Source of the DNA: Candidatus Methylomirabilota bacterium
GTDB lineage: Bacteria; Methylomirabilota; Methylomirabilia; Methylomirabilales; 2-02-FULL-66-22
Assembly (NCBI GenBank): GCA_026387775.1
Contig: JAPLLC010000092.1
Span: 1 to 52,224, forward strand
Direction of reading: 5' to 3'
DNA: 52,224 bases
Shown piece by piece: positions 25,000 through 32,437 of the stretch; positions within the stretch are counted from its first letter, which is position 1; every line of letters begins with the position of its first letter. Below the pieces are notes generated by a model, which was not told the origin of the DNA, did no database searches, and was given only the letters and a program-made list of their open reading frames with translations. Made by a program: the position numbers and the translations under genes.

Positions 25000-25371
25000 G
25001 CGTCTCCCTGTGCTTTCTGCAGACACACCACGACCGCACATGGGTCTGGGGTGACCGCATTTGTTTCCGGCTTGATTTATTGAATGGGGGGGTAACGGTG
25101 GGATCGCCGGAGAGACCGCCGTTCAGGCTCTTAAGCCCTGCCCTACTACGTCCCGCTTCAGGGCCTGAATTCTTCGGCATCCGTTGCGGTGAGGTGCGCA
25201 GAGTAGCACGCGAGGCTCATTTCCCCAAGGGAATTCGGGGAGACAGGCTCGCATCACCTTGGAACTCCTTGAGTTCACGCGCTTTGCTCCGGCAAATTAA
25301 CTTGTGCGGGGAGCGTCATACGGGCGGAATCCCTCCGCCGCAAAGTGGGGATCGAACGCCAGGGCGAGACA
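25000..25371. other. Long intergenic region upstream of the helicase gene
   Basis: No convincing reading frame or RNA gene is visible. It should hold the helicase promoter and leader on the minus strand. Short inverted repeats occur, including TTCAGGGCCTGAA at about 25162-25174. A fragment resembling a tRNA T-loop (25347-25357) lacks the rest of a tRNA. Confidence 0.4.
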
Positions 25372-25400
25372 GAACGGCCCGGCCGAGGGCCGGGCCGTTC
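25372..25400 (-). terminator. Intrinsic terminator of the DUF4139 gene
   Basis: A perfect 13-bp stem (GAACGGCCCGGCC and its complement) with a 3-nt loop, starting 20 bp after the DUF4139 stop. The following minus-strand sequence is only moderately T-rich (TTCTGTCTCG). Confidence 0.65.
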
Positions 25401-25419
25401 ACGACGAATGGGCGATTGC

Positions 25420-26838
25420 CTACCAGCGCATCCGCACCCGGTAGTTCACCGTGATCTTACCGTCCTTGGGAACCTTCACGACGTACTGCAGGGTGTGGGC
25501 CTCGACCTTGTTGTGGGGATGGCTGCTCTTCAGCACTTCCCAATCGCCAGGAACCGGCTCCACAATCGTGACCTCCACCTCCTCCTTCTTGTGGTTGCGC
25601 AGTTCCACGTCCCACTCGGTCTCGTACACGTTCCAGGCGATCTTCTTCCAGTCGCGCTGGGTGCGCTCGCCCACCACGTCGAAGGCCTCGCCCAGCTTGA
25701 TCTTGACCTTCTCGCCCTTCGGCGTGTGGTCGATCGTATCCTCGCCGACGAACTGCAGGCTCTTGTCGGCCGCCGCCTTGTACACCCGCACCGTCCCCTT
25801 GGGGAGCGGGAGACCGAGACGCTGCTGCTCGGTGTTGGCGATCTCCAGGAACACCCCCGCCTTCTGGTTCGAGAGCGGCGTGCCGAGCTGGCTTCTGTAG
25901 TACTGGCTGGCGCCGTAGAAGCGCAGCTCCTTCCGGATCGGGATCTCGGGCGCATCCAGCAGGCTGATCTGCTTGGTCTGGCTGTTTTTGATCGTCGTCC
26001 GCCCCTGCAGCGAATAGAGATGATACTCGAAGAACGACTCCTCCTGGAACTGCGCCGGCGCGGCGGCCCTCTTGGCGGAGGATTCCAGCGCCATCCGCAC
26101 CTCCTGCTTGGTCTGCGCCCGGTTCACATCGCCCGCCACCAGCTTCAGTGCCGCGTCCGGATAGGTCGCCCCGCTCCTGTTGTCGATCGTCACCCAGCCC
26201 GACAGATCGCCCCCGGTGTCCTTCTCGTTCAGGACCACCACGTAGTCGGCCTTCCAGGTGATCCCGGAGGTCAGATACGACGCCTCCACGCGCTGGCGAT
26301 GCGGGATGCCGCTCGCCAGCAGCCAGACCAGGGTCGGCTTCGGGATCAGATTCTCTGGCAGTTCGGGCAGGATCACCCGGCCGGGGTGCCCCAGGTGGAT
26401 CTGGCCGTTGATCTGATAGATGGGGCCGTTGTTGTTGGCGAGCAGGACGGCCTCGATCAGATTGCCGTCCCCGGTCATCAGCTTGACCTTCTTGCCCACG
26501 TACTTGTCCATCAGCTTCTGCGGATTCAACAGGTCGTACTCGTAGTTCTGCTCCAGGATCCGGACGCCCGCGGGATCGGTGAGCGACTTCAGATGCACCG
26601 AGGTGGGATCGATCTGGGAGGCCACGTCCATGAACTTCACCTCGTGCGTCCCGACCGCCAGGTGAAGTTCCCGCACATCCTTCACCAACCCCAGGTTTCC
26701 GTTGTAGATCGTGACTGCCAGATCCTTCTGCTGATCCTGCGTCACCATGCTGCGGCTGGCGACAGCCCCGGCCTCGCCCGCGACTGCCGTGGAGAGCCAC
26801 ACTAGGACGCCCAGGATAACCCCGATCATCTTCCACAT
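25420..26838 (-). CDS. Exported DUF4139-domain protein
   Basis: A 472-residue protein with a signal peptide (MWKMIGVILGVLVWLSTAVA) and the DUF4139 pattern: an N-terminal domain 'AVTIYNGNLGLVKDVRELHL', then VEASYLTSGITWKADYVVVL and a beta-rich C-terminal part ending VNYRVRMRW. The family is widespread and of unknown function; it has been seen as a mucoidy or surface-associated protein in some annotations. AGGAGGGAG precedes the 26838 start. It lies about 220 bp downstream of the sigma/anti-sigma pair on the same strand, so it could be part of that regulon. A strong hairpin ends the transcript. The 26839-27059 gap shows no gene. Confidence 0.85.
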   Translation of the reverse strand: MWKMIGVILGVLVWLSTAVAGEAGAVASRSMVTQDQQKDLAVTIYNGNLGLVKDVRELHLAVGTHEVKFMDVASQIDPTSVHLKSLTDPAGVRILEQNYEYDLLNPQKLMDKYVGKKVKLMTGDGNLIEAVLLANNNGPIYQINGQIHLGHPGRVILPELPENLIPKPTLVWLLASGIPHRQRVEASYLTSGITWKADYVVVLNEKDTGGDLSGWVTIDNRSGATYPDAALKLVAGDVNRAQTKQEVRMALESSAKRAAAPAQFQEESFFEYHLYSLQGRTTIKNSQTKQISLLDAPEIPIRKELRFYGASQYYRSQLGTPLSNQKAGVFLEIANTEQQRLGLPLPKGTVRVYKAAADKSLQFVGEDTIDHTPKGEKVKIKLGEAFDVVGERTQRDWKKIAWNVYETEWDVELRNHKKEEVEVTIVEPVPGDWEVLKSSHPHNKVEAHTLQYVVKVPKDGKITVNYRVRMRW

Positions 26839-27059
26839 CTGTCTCCCTCCTTGGCTGGGTCGAGTCGTTCCGATCCCCGTCTGCCAGATGAGACCGGGCC
26901 GAGCCAAAGAAGTTCCCAAGAAAGGAGACGTCCGAAGGGCGGAGGGCCACGCGTGAAGATCGGGGTCGTGGTAGGCGTCCGGGGGATTCGGCGGGAGTCG
27001 AGCATAACGAGACAGTCAAGCCTTCACGATGGCCGTTCCTGTCGCTATCGCTCTCCTTC

Positions 27060-28223
27060 TCACTGGCACCGGGCGGCGAGGGCGGCGCGGGCCGCCGAGG
27101 CTTCTCGCAGCCCGGGATATTTCTCCAGGGCTTCGCGGAGAATCCGGCATCCCGAGGCATCCCCCAGGGCCAGGAGGCTCTCCCCCTGGCGATAGAGGGC
27201 CACCGGCGCCCGGCGGTGGTCCGGGTACTGGCTCAGGAACGCGTCGAACGCGGCGGCGGCCTCGGCATGGCGCCGCTCCGCGCGATACCCTTCAGCCAGG
27301 AAGAACTGGGCATCCGGCGCCCGTTTGTCTTTCGGGCGCTGAGCGAGAAAGGTGCGAAAGTGCTCGGTAGCCGCCGGGTAGTTCTGTGCGGCGTACTCCG
27401 TCGCGGCGGCGGAAAAGAGATCGTCCGCGCTTCCGGCGGACACGCCGGCGGCTTCCTTCTCGGCCGCGGGGCCGGCCAGCCTCGCCCGCAGCCCCGATTT
27501 CGCCTTCGCGCCGGGCGGCTCGGGAGTCTGTGACGACCGAAGGGTGGTCGCGGCGGCCGATTCGGACTCCGCCTTCATGGCCTTTTGGATCGGAGCGGCG
27601 GCGGGTGAGCCGGCTTCGTCCCGCACCGGAGGGGTCTCTGGCACGGCAGGCTCCTCTTTCACCGCCGCCGGCGTCTGGCCCCGTTCGGCCGTCAGCGGCG
27701 CGGGGACCGGAGCGGCCGCGGGAGGTTGTGACATCTTCACCGGCGGCGCGGGCGGCGGGGCGATCCGCCGCGCCTCGGCTCGCGGCTCTTCTGCCGTCTT
27801 GTCCGGGAGGGGGGCAGGCGGCGTGACGGGAACAAAGCGCTCCGCCGGAGCCGGCGCGCCGAGGTCTACCGCCTGACGCAGCTCGGGCGAGCGCTGGGAG
27901 ATCCAGACGCCCGCTACTCCCAGCAGGACAAGGGCGGCGGCGTGGAGCGGCAGCTTGAGGCGGAGGGGGAAGACGATCGCCTCAACGGCCCGTCGCCACC
28001 ACGTGGGCCCCTCGATCCGCTCGACGACCCGCGCAGCGAATCCGGGCGACGGCTCTTCGTCCCGGAGGTCGCCCAGTGCCTGCATCGCCTTTCGAAAGGC
28101 CGCCCACTCCAGACGGCAGGCGCGACAGCCGTCCAGATGCTGGCTCAGGGCGGTGAGGGGCGGACCCGACAGCGTGCCGTCATAGAGATCGGTGAAGGCC
28201 TCGCGGGCCTCGTCGCAGGTCAT
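27060..28223 (-). CDS. Zinc-finger anti-sigma factor with CpoB/YbgF-like TPR outer domain
   Basis: A 387-residue membrane protein. Residues 1-40 form a canonical zinc anti-sigma (ZAS) domain: C3, H29, C33, C36 with HxxxCxxC spacing. One membrane span lies near residues 90-112. Next is a Pro/Ala-rich linker of about 140 residues, then C-terminal TPR repeats (AAQNYPAATEHFRTFLAQRP, HAEAAAAFDAFLSQYP) resembling the periplasmic Tol-Pal helper CpoB/YbgF. It should hold the ECF sigma factor inside while the TPRs sense an envelope partner outside. The ATGA overlap with the sigma gene and GGAGGGG upstream fix the start. The link to Tol-Pal is inference, encouraged by pal 1.7 kb away. Confidence 0.85.
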   Translation of the reverse strand: MTCDEAREAFTDLYDGTLSGPPLTALSQHLDGCRACRLEWAAFRKAMQALGDLRDEEPSPGFAARVVERIEGPTWWRRAVEAIVFPLRLKLPLHAAALVLLGVAGVWISQRSPELRQAVDLGAPAPAERFVPVTPPAPLPDKTAEEPRAEARRIAPPPAPPVKMSQPPAAAPVPAPLTAERGQTPAAVKEEPAVPETPPVRDEAGSPAAAPIQKAMKAESESAAATTLRSSQTPEPPGAKAKSGLRARLAGPAAEKEAAGVSAGSADDLFSAAATEYAAQNYPAATEHFRTFLAQRPKDKRAPDAQFFLAEGYRAERRHAEAAAAFDAFLSQYPDHRRAPVALYRQGESLLALGDASGCRILREALEKYPGLREASAARAALAARCQ

Positions 28224-28891
28224 GTCTGGCTCCCCTCCATCAGGTGGGGTCTGAGTCGCGCCTTCAGATCCGTCCGGGCGCGGTGCAGTCGCGATCGGAC
28301 CGTCCCCAGCCCGATCCTCAGGGTCTCCGCAATCTCGTCGTACGACAGCCCCTGGACGTCCCGGAGGATGAGAACCAGCCGATGCTCCTCCGAGAGACGA
28401 GCCAGCTCGCTCTGAATCGTCTGTCTGAGGTCGCGACGCTCCGCGATGGCATCCGGCCCCGGCCCTCCATCCGGGATGCGGTCCAGGACCGACGGGGCAT
28501 CCCCCCCGCGATCGCCGACCGGACCCGGGTCCCACGCCTCCCGCCGCAGGCGCGCAGCCGAGCTGGCGAGATAGTTGAGGCAGTGATGGCTGGCAATGGC
28601 ATACAGCCAGGTGGAAAAGCGCGAGGCGCCCCGAAATCCCCGCAGACCCCGATAGGCTTTGAGGAAGACCTCTTGCGCGATGTCCTCGGCCTCCTGACGG
28701 TCACCCACCATGCGGAGGGCCAGCGTGAACACCCAGCGCTCGTAGCGGCGGACCAGCGCCTCGAAGGCCGCGATGTCCCCCGCCTGAACTCGCTCCACGA
28801 GCCTCCGATCGTCGCCCGCCTCGGCGGACGGCCCAGGATCGGCACGTGCCCGCTCCCTATTTAGACGCCCGCTGTCTTCAAAGGTTCCCAT
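28220..28891 (-). CDS. ECF RNA polymerase sigma factor (RpoE-like)
   Basis: A 223-residue ECF sigma-70 factor. Region 2 is seen in AFEALVRRYERWVFTLALRMVGD, EDIAQEVFLKAYRGL and FSTWLYAIASHHCLNYL; region 4 is LILRDVQGLSYDEIAETLRIGLGTVRSRLHRAR, with the recognition helix. It redirects RNA polymerase, presumably to envelope-stress genes, and is controlled by the overlapping ZAS protein. The start at 28891 gives a typical length, but there is no Shine-Dalgarno; TATCAT lies about 11 nt before the ATG, so a leaderless message is possible. The frame upstream to 29074 crosses the TetR promoter and is unlikely to be coding. Confidence 0.93.
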   Translation of the reverse strand: MGTFEDSGRLNRERARADPGPSAEAGDDRRLVERVQAGDIAAFEALVRRYERWVFTLALRMVGDRQEAEDIAQEVFLKAYRGLRGFRGASRFSTWLYAIASHHCLNYLASSAARLRREAWDPGPVGDRGGDAPSVLDRIPDGGPGPDAIAERRDLRQTIQSELARLSEEHRLVLILRDVQGLSYDEIAETLRIGLGTVRSRLHRARTDLKARLRPHLMEGSQT

Positions 28892-28990
28892 TGGGGGCGA
28901 ATGATACCACCACTCCGGCCTCTTCCGGCCAGCGAATTCGCGAACCCGTCGGCCCGGTCCCCGTCGGACCGCGGGTCCCGGACTATTTGC

Positions 28991-29019
28991 TTGCATGCCC
29001 CGCTCCCGTCTGCTAGTGT
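28991..29019 (+). promoter_or_regulatory. Candidate promoter of the tetR gene
   Basis: TTGCAT (28991-28996), a 17-nt spacer and TAGTGT (29014-29019). The predicted start of transcription falls just before the palindrome at 29033-29050. Confidence 0.35.
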
Positions 29020-29032
29020 TCATTCGGTCATT

Positions 29033-29050
29033 TTCGACCAACTGGTCGAA
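29033..29050. promoter_or_regulatory. Candidate TetR autoregulatory operator
   Basis: An 18-bp inverted repeat TTCGACCA-AC-TGGTCGAA lies 30 bp upstream of the TetR start and just downstream of the candidate -10 box. A further GCGACCA half-site follows at 29053. Size and position fit a TetR dimer site. Confidence 0.6.
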
Positions 29051-29079
29051 TGCGACCAGAAAGACGGGAGACACGGCTC

Positions 29080-29739
29080 ATGGCGCAGGCAGCCGCCAAA
29101 CAGACGCGCACCAATCGCCGCCGGGCTCAGAGCTTCGAGAGCTTGGTCCAGGCGGGGCTGACGGTCATCGGACAGCGTGGCCTCTACGAAACCACGGTCG
29201 AGCACATCACCGAGGCGGCCGATGTCGGCAAGGGGACGTTCTACGCCCACTTCGCCTCCAAAGAGGAGCTGGTGTTCCACCTCGTGCGCCATGGCTTCGA
29301 CGAGTTGATTGCCACGCGGGCGGCAGAGCCCCCGATCAGCGGCGCGCGCGCGCCGGCCGCCCACCTGGCGGCCCTCATCCAGGGGCAGCTCCGAGCGCTG
29401 GGCCGACGCCGGGATCTGATCCTCCTCCTCCACCAGGTCCGCGGCCTCCTGATCTTGCAGCCCGAAGCCCGTCAGCGCCTCCGTCAAGAGTATCGCCGCT
29501 ACGTGCAATTTCTGATGGAAGAATGTCAGCGCGCGCTGGGGAGCCCCCCTCTCGGCCAGGCCCAGGTGCGAGATCTGGCCTGCGCCATCGCGGGCTTCGT
29601 GGCGGGGGCGCTCACGTTCGAGATCCTGGTCCGGGAGAGCCGGGGGGCGGTGCCCGCCCTCGCGCGTCCCGTGAATGCCTTTGCCGCGGGGATCGCCTCG
29701 CACTATCTCCCGCCGCCGTCTCGCGCGACCGGGACTTGA
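29080..29739 (+). CDS. TetR/AcrR-family transcriptional regulator
   Basis: A 219-residue repressor. The helix-turn-helix is at about residues 18-65 (GLTVIGQRGLYETTVEHITEAADVGKGTFYAHFASKEEL), a textbook TetR signature; the helical ligand domain follows and is unassigned. The start at 29080 has GGGAG about 9 nt upstream. It is divergent from the ECF sigma gene and followed by pal, about 220 bp downstream, which has its own promoter-like sequence. A palindrome 30 bp upstream suggests self-regulation. No efflux or enzyme gene lies beside it, so the regulon is unknown; the sigma operon is one candidate target. Confidence 0.93.
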   Translation: MAQAAAKQTRTNRRRAQSFESLVQAGLTVIGQRGLYETTVEHITEAADVGKGTFYAHFASKEELVFHLVRHGFDELIATRAAEPPISGARAPAAHLAALIQGQLRALGRRRDLILLLHQVRGLLILQPEARQRLRQEYRRYVQFLMEECQRALGSPPLGQAQVRDLACAIAGFVAGALTFEILVRESRGAVPALARPVNAFAAGIASHYLPPPSRATGT

Positions 29740-29844
29740 GGCCAGGGAGGGGCTCGTACCTTCCAAGGAGGGGACCGAACAGGAAACGCGAATCGCCCGG
29801 GCCGGGGCGCCGGTCCGCCAGATTTGGTCGCGGTACGTTTTTTC

Positions 29845-29873
29845 TTGAATTGAGGAACCTTTGCACCTATTCT
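29845..29873 (+). promoter_or_regulatory. Candidate sigma70 promoter for pal
   Basis: TTGAAT (29845-29850), a 17-nt spacer and TATTCT (29868-29873), about 90 bp before the pal start. Confidence 0.45.
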
Positions 29874-29960
29874 TACAACCGGTTTGTTTCGTCAGCGATT
29901 TTCGGCAATTTGTAAGCACCCAGGATCAATGTCACCTTCGGTAGCGAAAGGAGGAGTCTG

Positions 29961-30545
29961 ATGCGATTTCGGTCAAGTGTGCGTATTCTCTTCACGGTTG
30001 GACTTCTGGTCGGATCTCTCGCCCTCTTCGGCTGTCCCAAGCGGCCCGAGGTCGGCCAGGCGCCCCCCAGCGCCCCCGGGCCGGGGGCGGTGGTAGCGCC
30101 CGCGGCACCTAGCCCGACGACGGCGCCTCCGGAGGTCCGCGTGCAGCCGCCGGCCGCCACGGCGGTGGTACCGGAGGCTCCCAAGGCCCCGGAGACAGTG
30201 GTCGCGGTGTCTCCCCTCAAGGATGCCTTCTTCGATTTCGACAAGTCCGCCCTGCGGGAGGATCAGAAGGCCGCCCTCAACGAGGACGTGGCCTGGCTGA
30301 AGGGGAATGCCGGGGCGAAGGTCCTGATCGAGGGCCACTGCGACGAGCGGGGCACCGCCGAGTATAACCTGGGCCTGGGCGAGCGCCGGGCCAAGGCGGT
30401 GAAGGATTACCTCATCGCGGCGGGCGTGGCGGCCGATCGGATCTCGATCATCAGCTACGGCAAGGAGCGCCCCTTCGTCCTCGGCCACGACGAGAGCGCG
30501 TGGAAGTGGAATCGCCGGGGGCACTTCGTCCTCCAGGGGAAGTAG
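29961..30545 (+). CDS. pal: Peptidoglycan-associated lipoprotein Pal
   Basis: A 194-residue outer-membrane lipoprotein. The signal peptide ends in a lipobox with ALFGC, so the mature Cys is lipidated. A Pro/Ala linker of about 55 residues leads to an OmpA-like peptidoglycan-binding domain: AFFDFDKSAL, VLIEGHCDERGTAEYNLGLGERRAKAVKDYL, and the Asp and Arg that hold meso-diaminopimelate. Pal links the outer membrane to the wall in the Tol-Pal system. AGGAGG precedes the start. The tol genes are not adjacent; the gene stands alone between a promoter-like site and a strong terminator. The C-terminus (WKWNRRGHFVL) varies slightly from the usual NRRVEF. Confidence 0.95.
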   Translation: MRFRSSVRILFTVGLLVGSLALFGCPKRPEVGQAPPSAPGPGAVVAPAAPSPTTAPPEVRVQPPAATAVVPEAPKAPETVVAVSPLKDAFFDFDKSALREDQKAALNEDVAWLKGNAGAKVLIEGHCDERGTAEYNLGLGERRAKAVKDYLIAAGVAADRISIISYGKERPFVLGHDESAWKWNRRGHFVLQGK

Positions 30546-30574
30546 GCAACGCTTTTCGGACCCCAGTCGACTCA

Positions 30575-30613
30575 CGCCGCCTGCCCTTTCATCCGGGGCA
30601 GGCGGCGTTTTTT
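30575..30613 (+). terminator. Strong intrinsic terminator of pal
   Basis: A perfect 12-bp stem (CGCCGCCTGCCC at 30575-30586 and its complement at 30596-30607), a 9-nt loop and six Ts directly after. It starts 30 bp past the pal stop. Confidence 0.92.
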
Positions 30614-30713
30614 CGTTCCACGGAACGGCCGTTCGCCGGCGATTCACACCTCGCACCCGCCAGCTGATTCGTGGCCGTCTGAAGACGATTCGCGGTCCGC
30701 TGGATCCCTCCAA

Positions 30714-31060
30714 GTCTGGATCGAGAATGACCGCGTAGAGATCCGGCCCGCCGACCGGGTGGGGGGAAGGGGCTTTTCGAGACGGACGAGCGCCTGCTCG
30801 CCGAGACGCACAGGAACGCGGTCGTGGCCGGCATCGGCCCGGCGGGGGAGAAGCTGTCCCGCATGGCCTGCGTGATATTCGAAGGGCGCTACGCCCGCTC
30901 CGCCGGCCGCACCGGCATGGGCGCCGTGATGGGCTCCAAGAACCTGAAGGCGGTGCTGGTCCGAGGCACCGGCGGCGTCGCCGTGGCCGACTGGACGGGA
31001 TTGATGAAGCGGGCCGCCGCTTACGGGGACGTGGAATGGCTGGACTACTGCACCGGAAGG
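30714..31060 (+). pseudogene. Aldehyde:ferredoxin oxidoreductase relic (N-domain fragment)
   Basis: Translation of the plus strand gives pieces of a tungsten-dependent aldehyde:ferredoxin oxidoreductase N-terminal domain. In one frame is [16 protein letters not shown]; after a shift in a G-rich tract near 30760-30775 the next frame continues with [10 protein letters not shown], then [20 protein letters not shown] and [21 protein letters not shown]. These match the family order, including the IGPAGE and MGSKNLKA signatures. Both ends and the whole cofactor-binding C-terminal part are missing and there is no start, so this is a dead fragment. No intact AOR gene is in the window. Confidence 0.75.
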
Positions 31061-31061
31061 G

Positions 31062-31286
31062 CTAGGCGATTTCCTCCATGGAGATGACCTGGCATTTGTT
31101 GATAGCCAGGAAGCCTTGGCGGCTCGAGTCCTCCCCTTCGGCGGAAGCCTCGGTCAGGGCGAAGAAATCTCCCTTCATGTTCAGGGCGTCCAACGTTCGG
31201 ATGTTCTTGGGCTTGCTCATCTTCCCGACCAGCACGCCCGCCAGTGTGACCACTCTGACCTTGACCGAGGTCTCGTCAATCGGCAT
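31062..31286 (-). CDS. 74-residue conserved-looking small protein
   Basis: The true frame is short: ATG at 31286 with AGGGAGGACACG directly before it. The much longer frame covering hpnA is a shadow. The peptide [17 protein letters not shown], then [25 protein letters not shown] and CQVISMEEI, looks like a compact beta-rich domain of the kind found in small regulatory or LSm-like proteins, but I cannot name a family with confidence. It is divergent from hpnA and has its own promoter-like sequence. The AOR relic abuts its stop. Confidence 0.72.
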   Translation of the reverse strand: MPIDETSVKVRVVTLAGVLVGKMSKPKNIRTLDALNMKGDFFALTEASAEGEDSSRQGFLAINKCQVISMEEIA

Positions 31287-31338
31287 CGTGTCCTCCCTGA
31301 GGTCGTCAAGCGCCCGCCAACACTCTGGTTTCAGACAT

Positions 31339-31367
31339 CCCATACCACCGCGCCAGGAATCTGTCAA
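31339..31367 (-). promoter_or_regulatory. Candidate promoter for the 74-residue gene
   Basis: Read on the minus strand: TTGACA (31367-31362), a 17-nt spacer, TATGGG (31344-31339). The gap is shared with the start of the divergent hopanoid operon. Confidence 0.4.
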
Positions 31368-31406
31368 CCCCTTTAGCGCGGCGAGGCCGCTTGCAGTGAG
31401 GTCGCT

Positions 31407-32408
31407 GTGGGCGACGTGACGGTCGTGACCGGCGGAACGGGCTTCGTCGGCGCGGCGGTTGTTCGCCACTTGGTGGCGGGCGGCCATCACGTGCGCGTGC
31501 TGGTGCGTCCGCGAAGCGACCGACGCCTGCTTGGTGACCTCCCCATCGAGATCGCGGACGGGGACATCACCGAGCCTATCTCCCTCCGACGCTGTCTCAG
31601 GGACTGCCGGCGTCTTTTCCACGTCGCGGCCCTCTACAGTCTGTGGGCCAGGGATCGCCGCCAGTTCTACGAGGTCAATGTCGAGGGAACCCGTCGCGTC
31701 CTGGCCGCGGCGGCCGAAGCGGGCGTCTCCCGCGTAGTGTACACGAGCACGGTGGGCGCCCTGGGGATCCCGTCGGACGGCAGTCCCGGCACCGAAGAGA
31801 CACCGGTGAGCCTCGCCGATATGGCGGGGGATTATAAGCGATCCAAGTTCCTGGCGGAGGAAGTGGCTCGCGAGTCCGCGCGTCAGGGTCTGCCGGTGGT
31901 CATCGTCAATCCCAGCACGCCGATCGGCCCCGGCGATATCAAACCCACGCCCACCGGACAGATGGTCGTGGACTTCCTGCGGGGCAAGATGTGGGCGTAC
32001 CTGGATACCGGGCTGAACTTGGTGGATGTGGACGACGTGGCCGCCGGGCACCTTCTGGCGGCCGAGCGGGGCATCGTGGGAGAGCGGTACATCCTCGGCG
32101 GGCGAAACCTGACCCTGCGCGAAATCTTCGAGGCCCTGGGCCGGATCGCAGGCATACGACCGCCCCGCATCAAGGTATCTGCCGGGCTGATCCTGCCCAT
32201 CGCATGGCTGTCCGAACGGATCGCCGACCACCTCACGGGCCGGCCTCCCGCGGTCCCGATGGACGCGGTCCGCATGGCGCGGAAGCGGATGTTCTTCGAC
32301 GGCGGGAAGGCCGTGCGGCAACTGGGCATGCCCCAATCTCCGGTGGAGGACGCCCTCGCCCGAGCCGTGCGCTGGTTCCAGGCCAACGGCTACGCCCCCG
32401 CGCCCTGA
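31407..32408 (+). CDS. hpnA: Hopanoid-associated sugar epimerase HpnA
   Basis: A 333-residue extended SDR of the NAD-dependent epimerase/dehydratase type: TGGTGFVGAAV cofactor motif near the N-terminus, the VYTSTVGALG strand, and a catalytic YKRSK. The pattern, including ADMAGDYKRSKFLAE and NPSTPIGPGDIKPTPTG, is that of HpnA, which is tied to hopanoid clusters; its exact sugar substrate is not settled. The start is GTG 31407 with GAGG upstream. It opens a run of nine plus-strand genes in which hpnH, shc and hpnG follow, supporting the assignment. Confidence 0.93.
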   Translation: MGDVTVVTGGTGFVGAAVVRHLVAGGHHVRVLVRPRSDRRLLGDLPIEIADGDITEPISLRRCLRDCRRLFHVAALYSLWARDRRQFYEVNVEGTRRVLAAAAEAGVSRVVYTSTVGALGIPSDGSPGTEETPVSLADMAGDYKRSKFLAEEVARESARQGLPVVIVNPSTPIGPGDIKPTPTGQMVVDFLRGKMWAYLDTGLNLVDVDDVAAGHLLAAERGIVGERYILGGRNLTLREIFEALGRIAGIRPPRIKVSAGLILPIAWLSERIADHLTGRPPAVPMDAVRMARKRMFFDGGKAVRQLGMPQSPVEDALARAVRWFQANGYAPAP

Positions 32409-32437
32409 CCGCCGCAGCCGACGATTGAACGGTTCTG

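Noticed and set aside
25347-25357. T-loop-like GTTCGATCCCC on the minus strand, suggesting a tRNA
   Set aside because: Flanks do not pair as a T-stem and there is no acceptor, D or anticodon arm.
28892-29074. N-terminal extension of the ECF sigma factor to 29074
   Set aside because: It runs through the TetR start, operator and promoter and gives an atypically long sigma factor.
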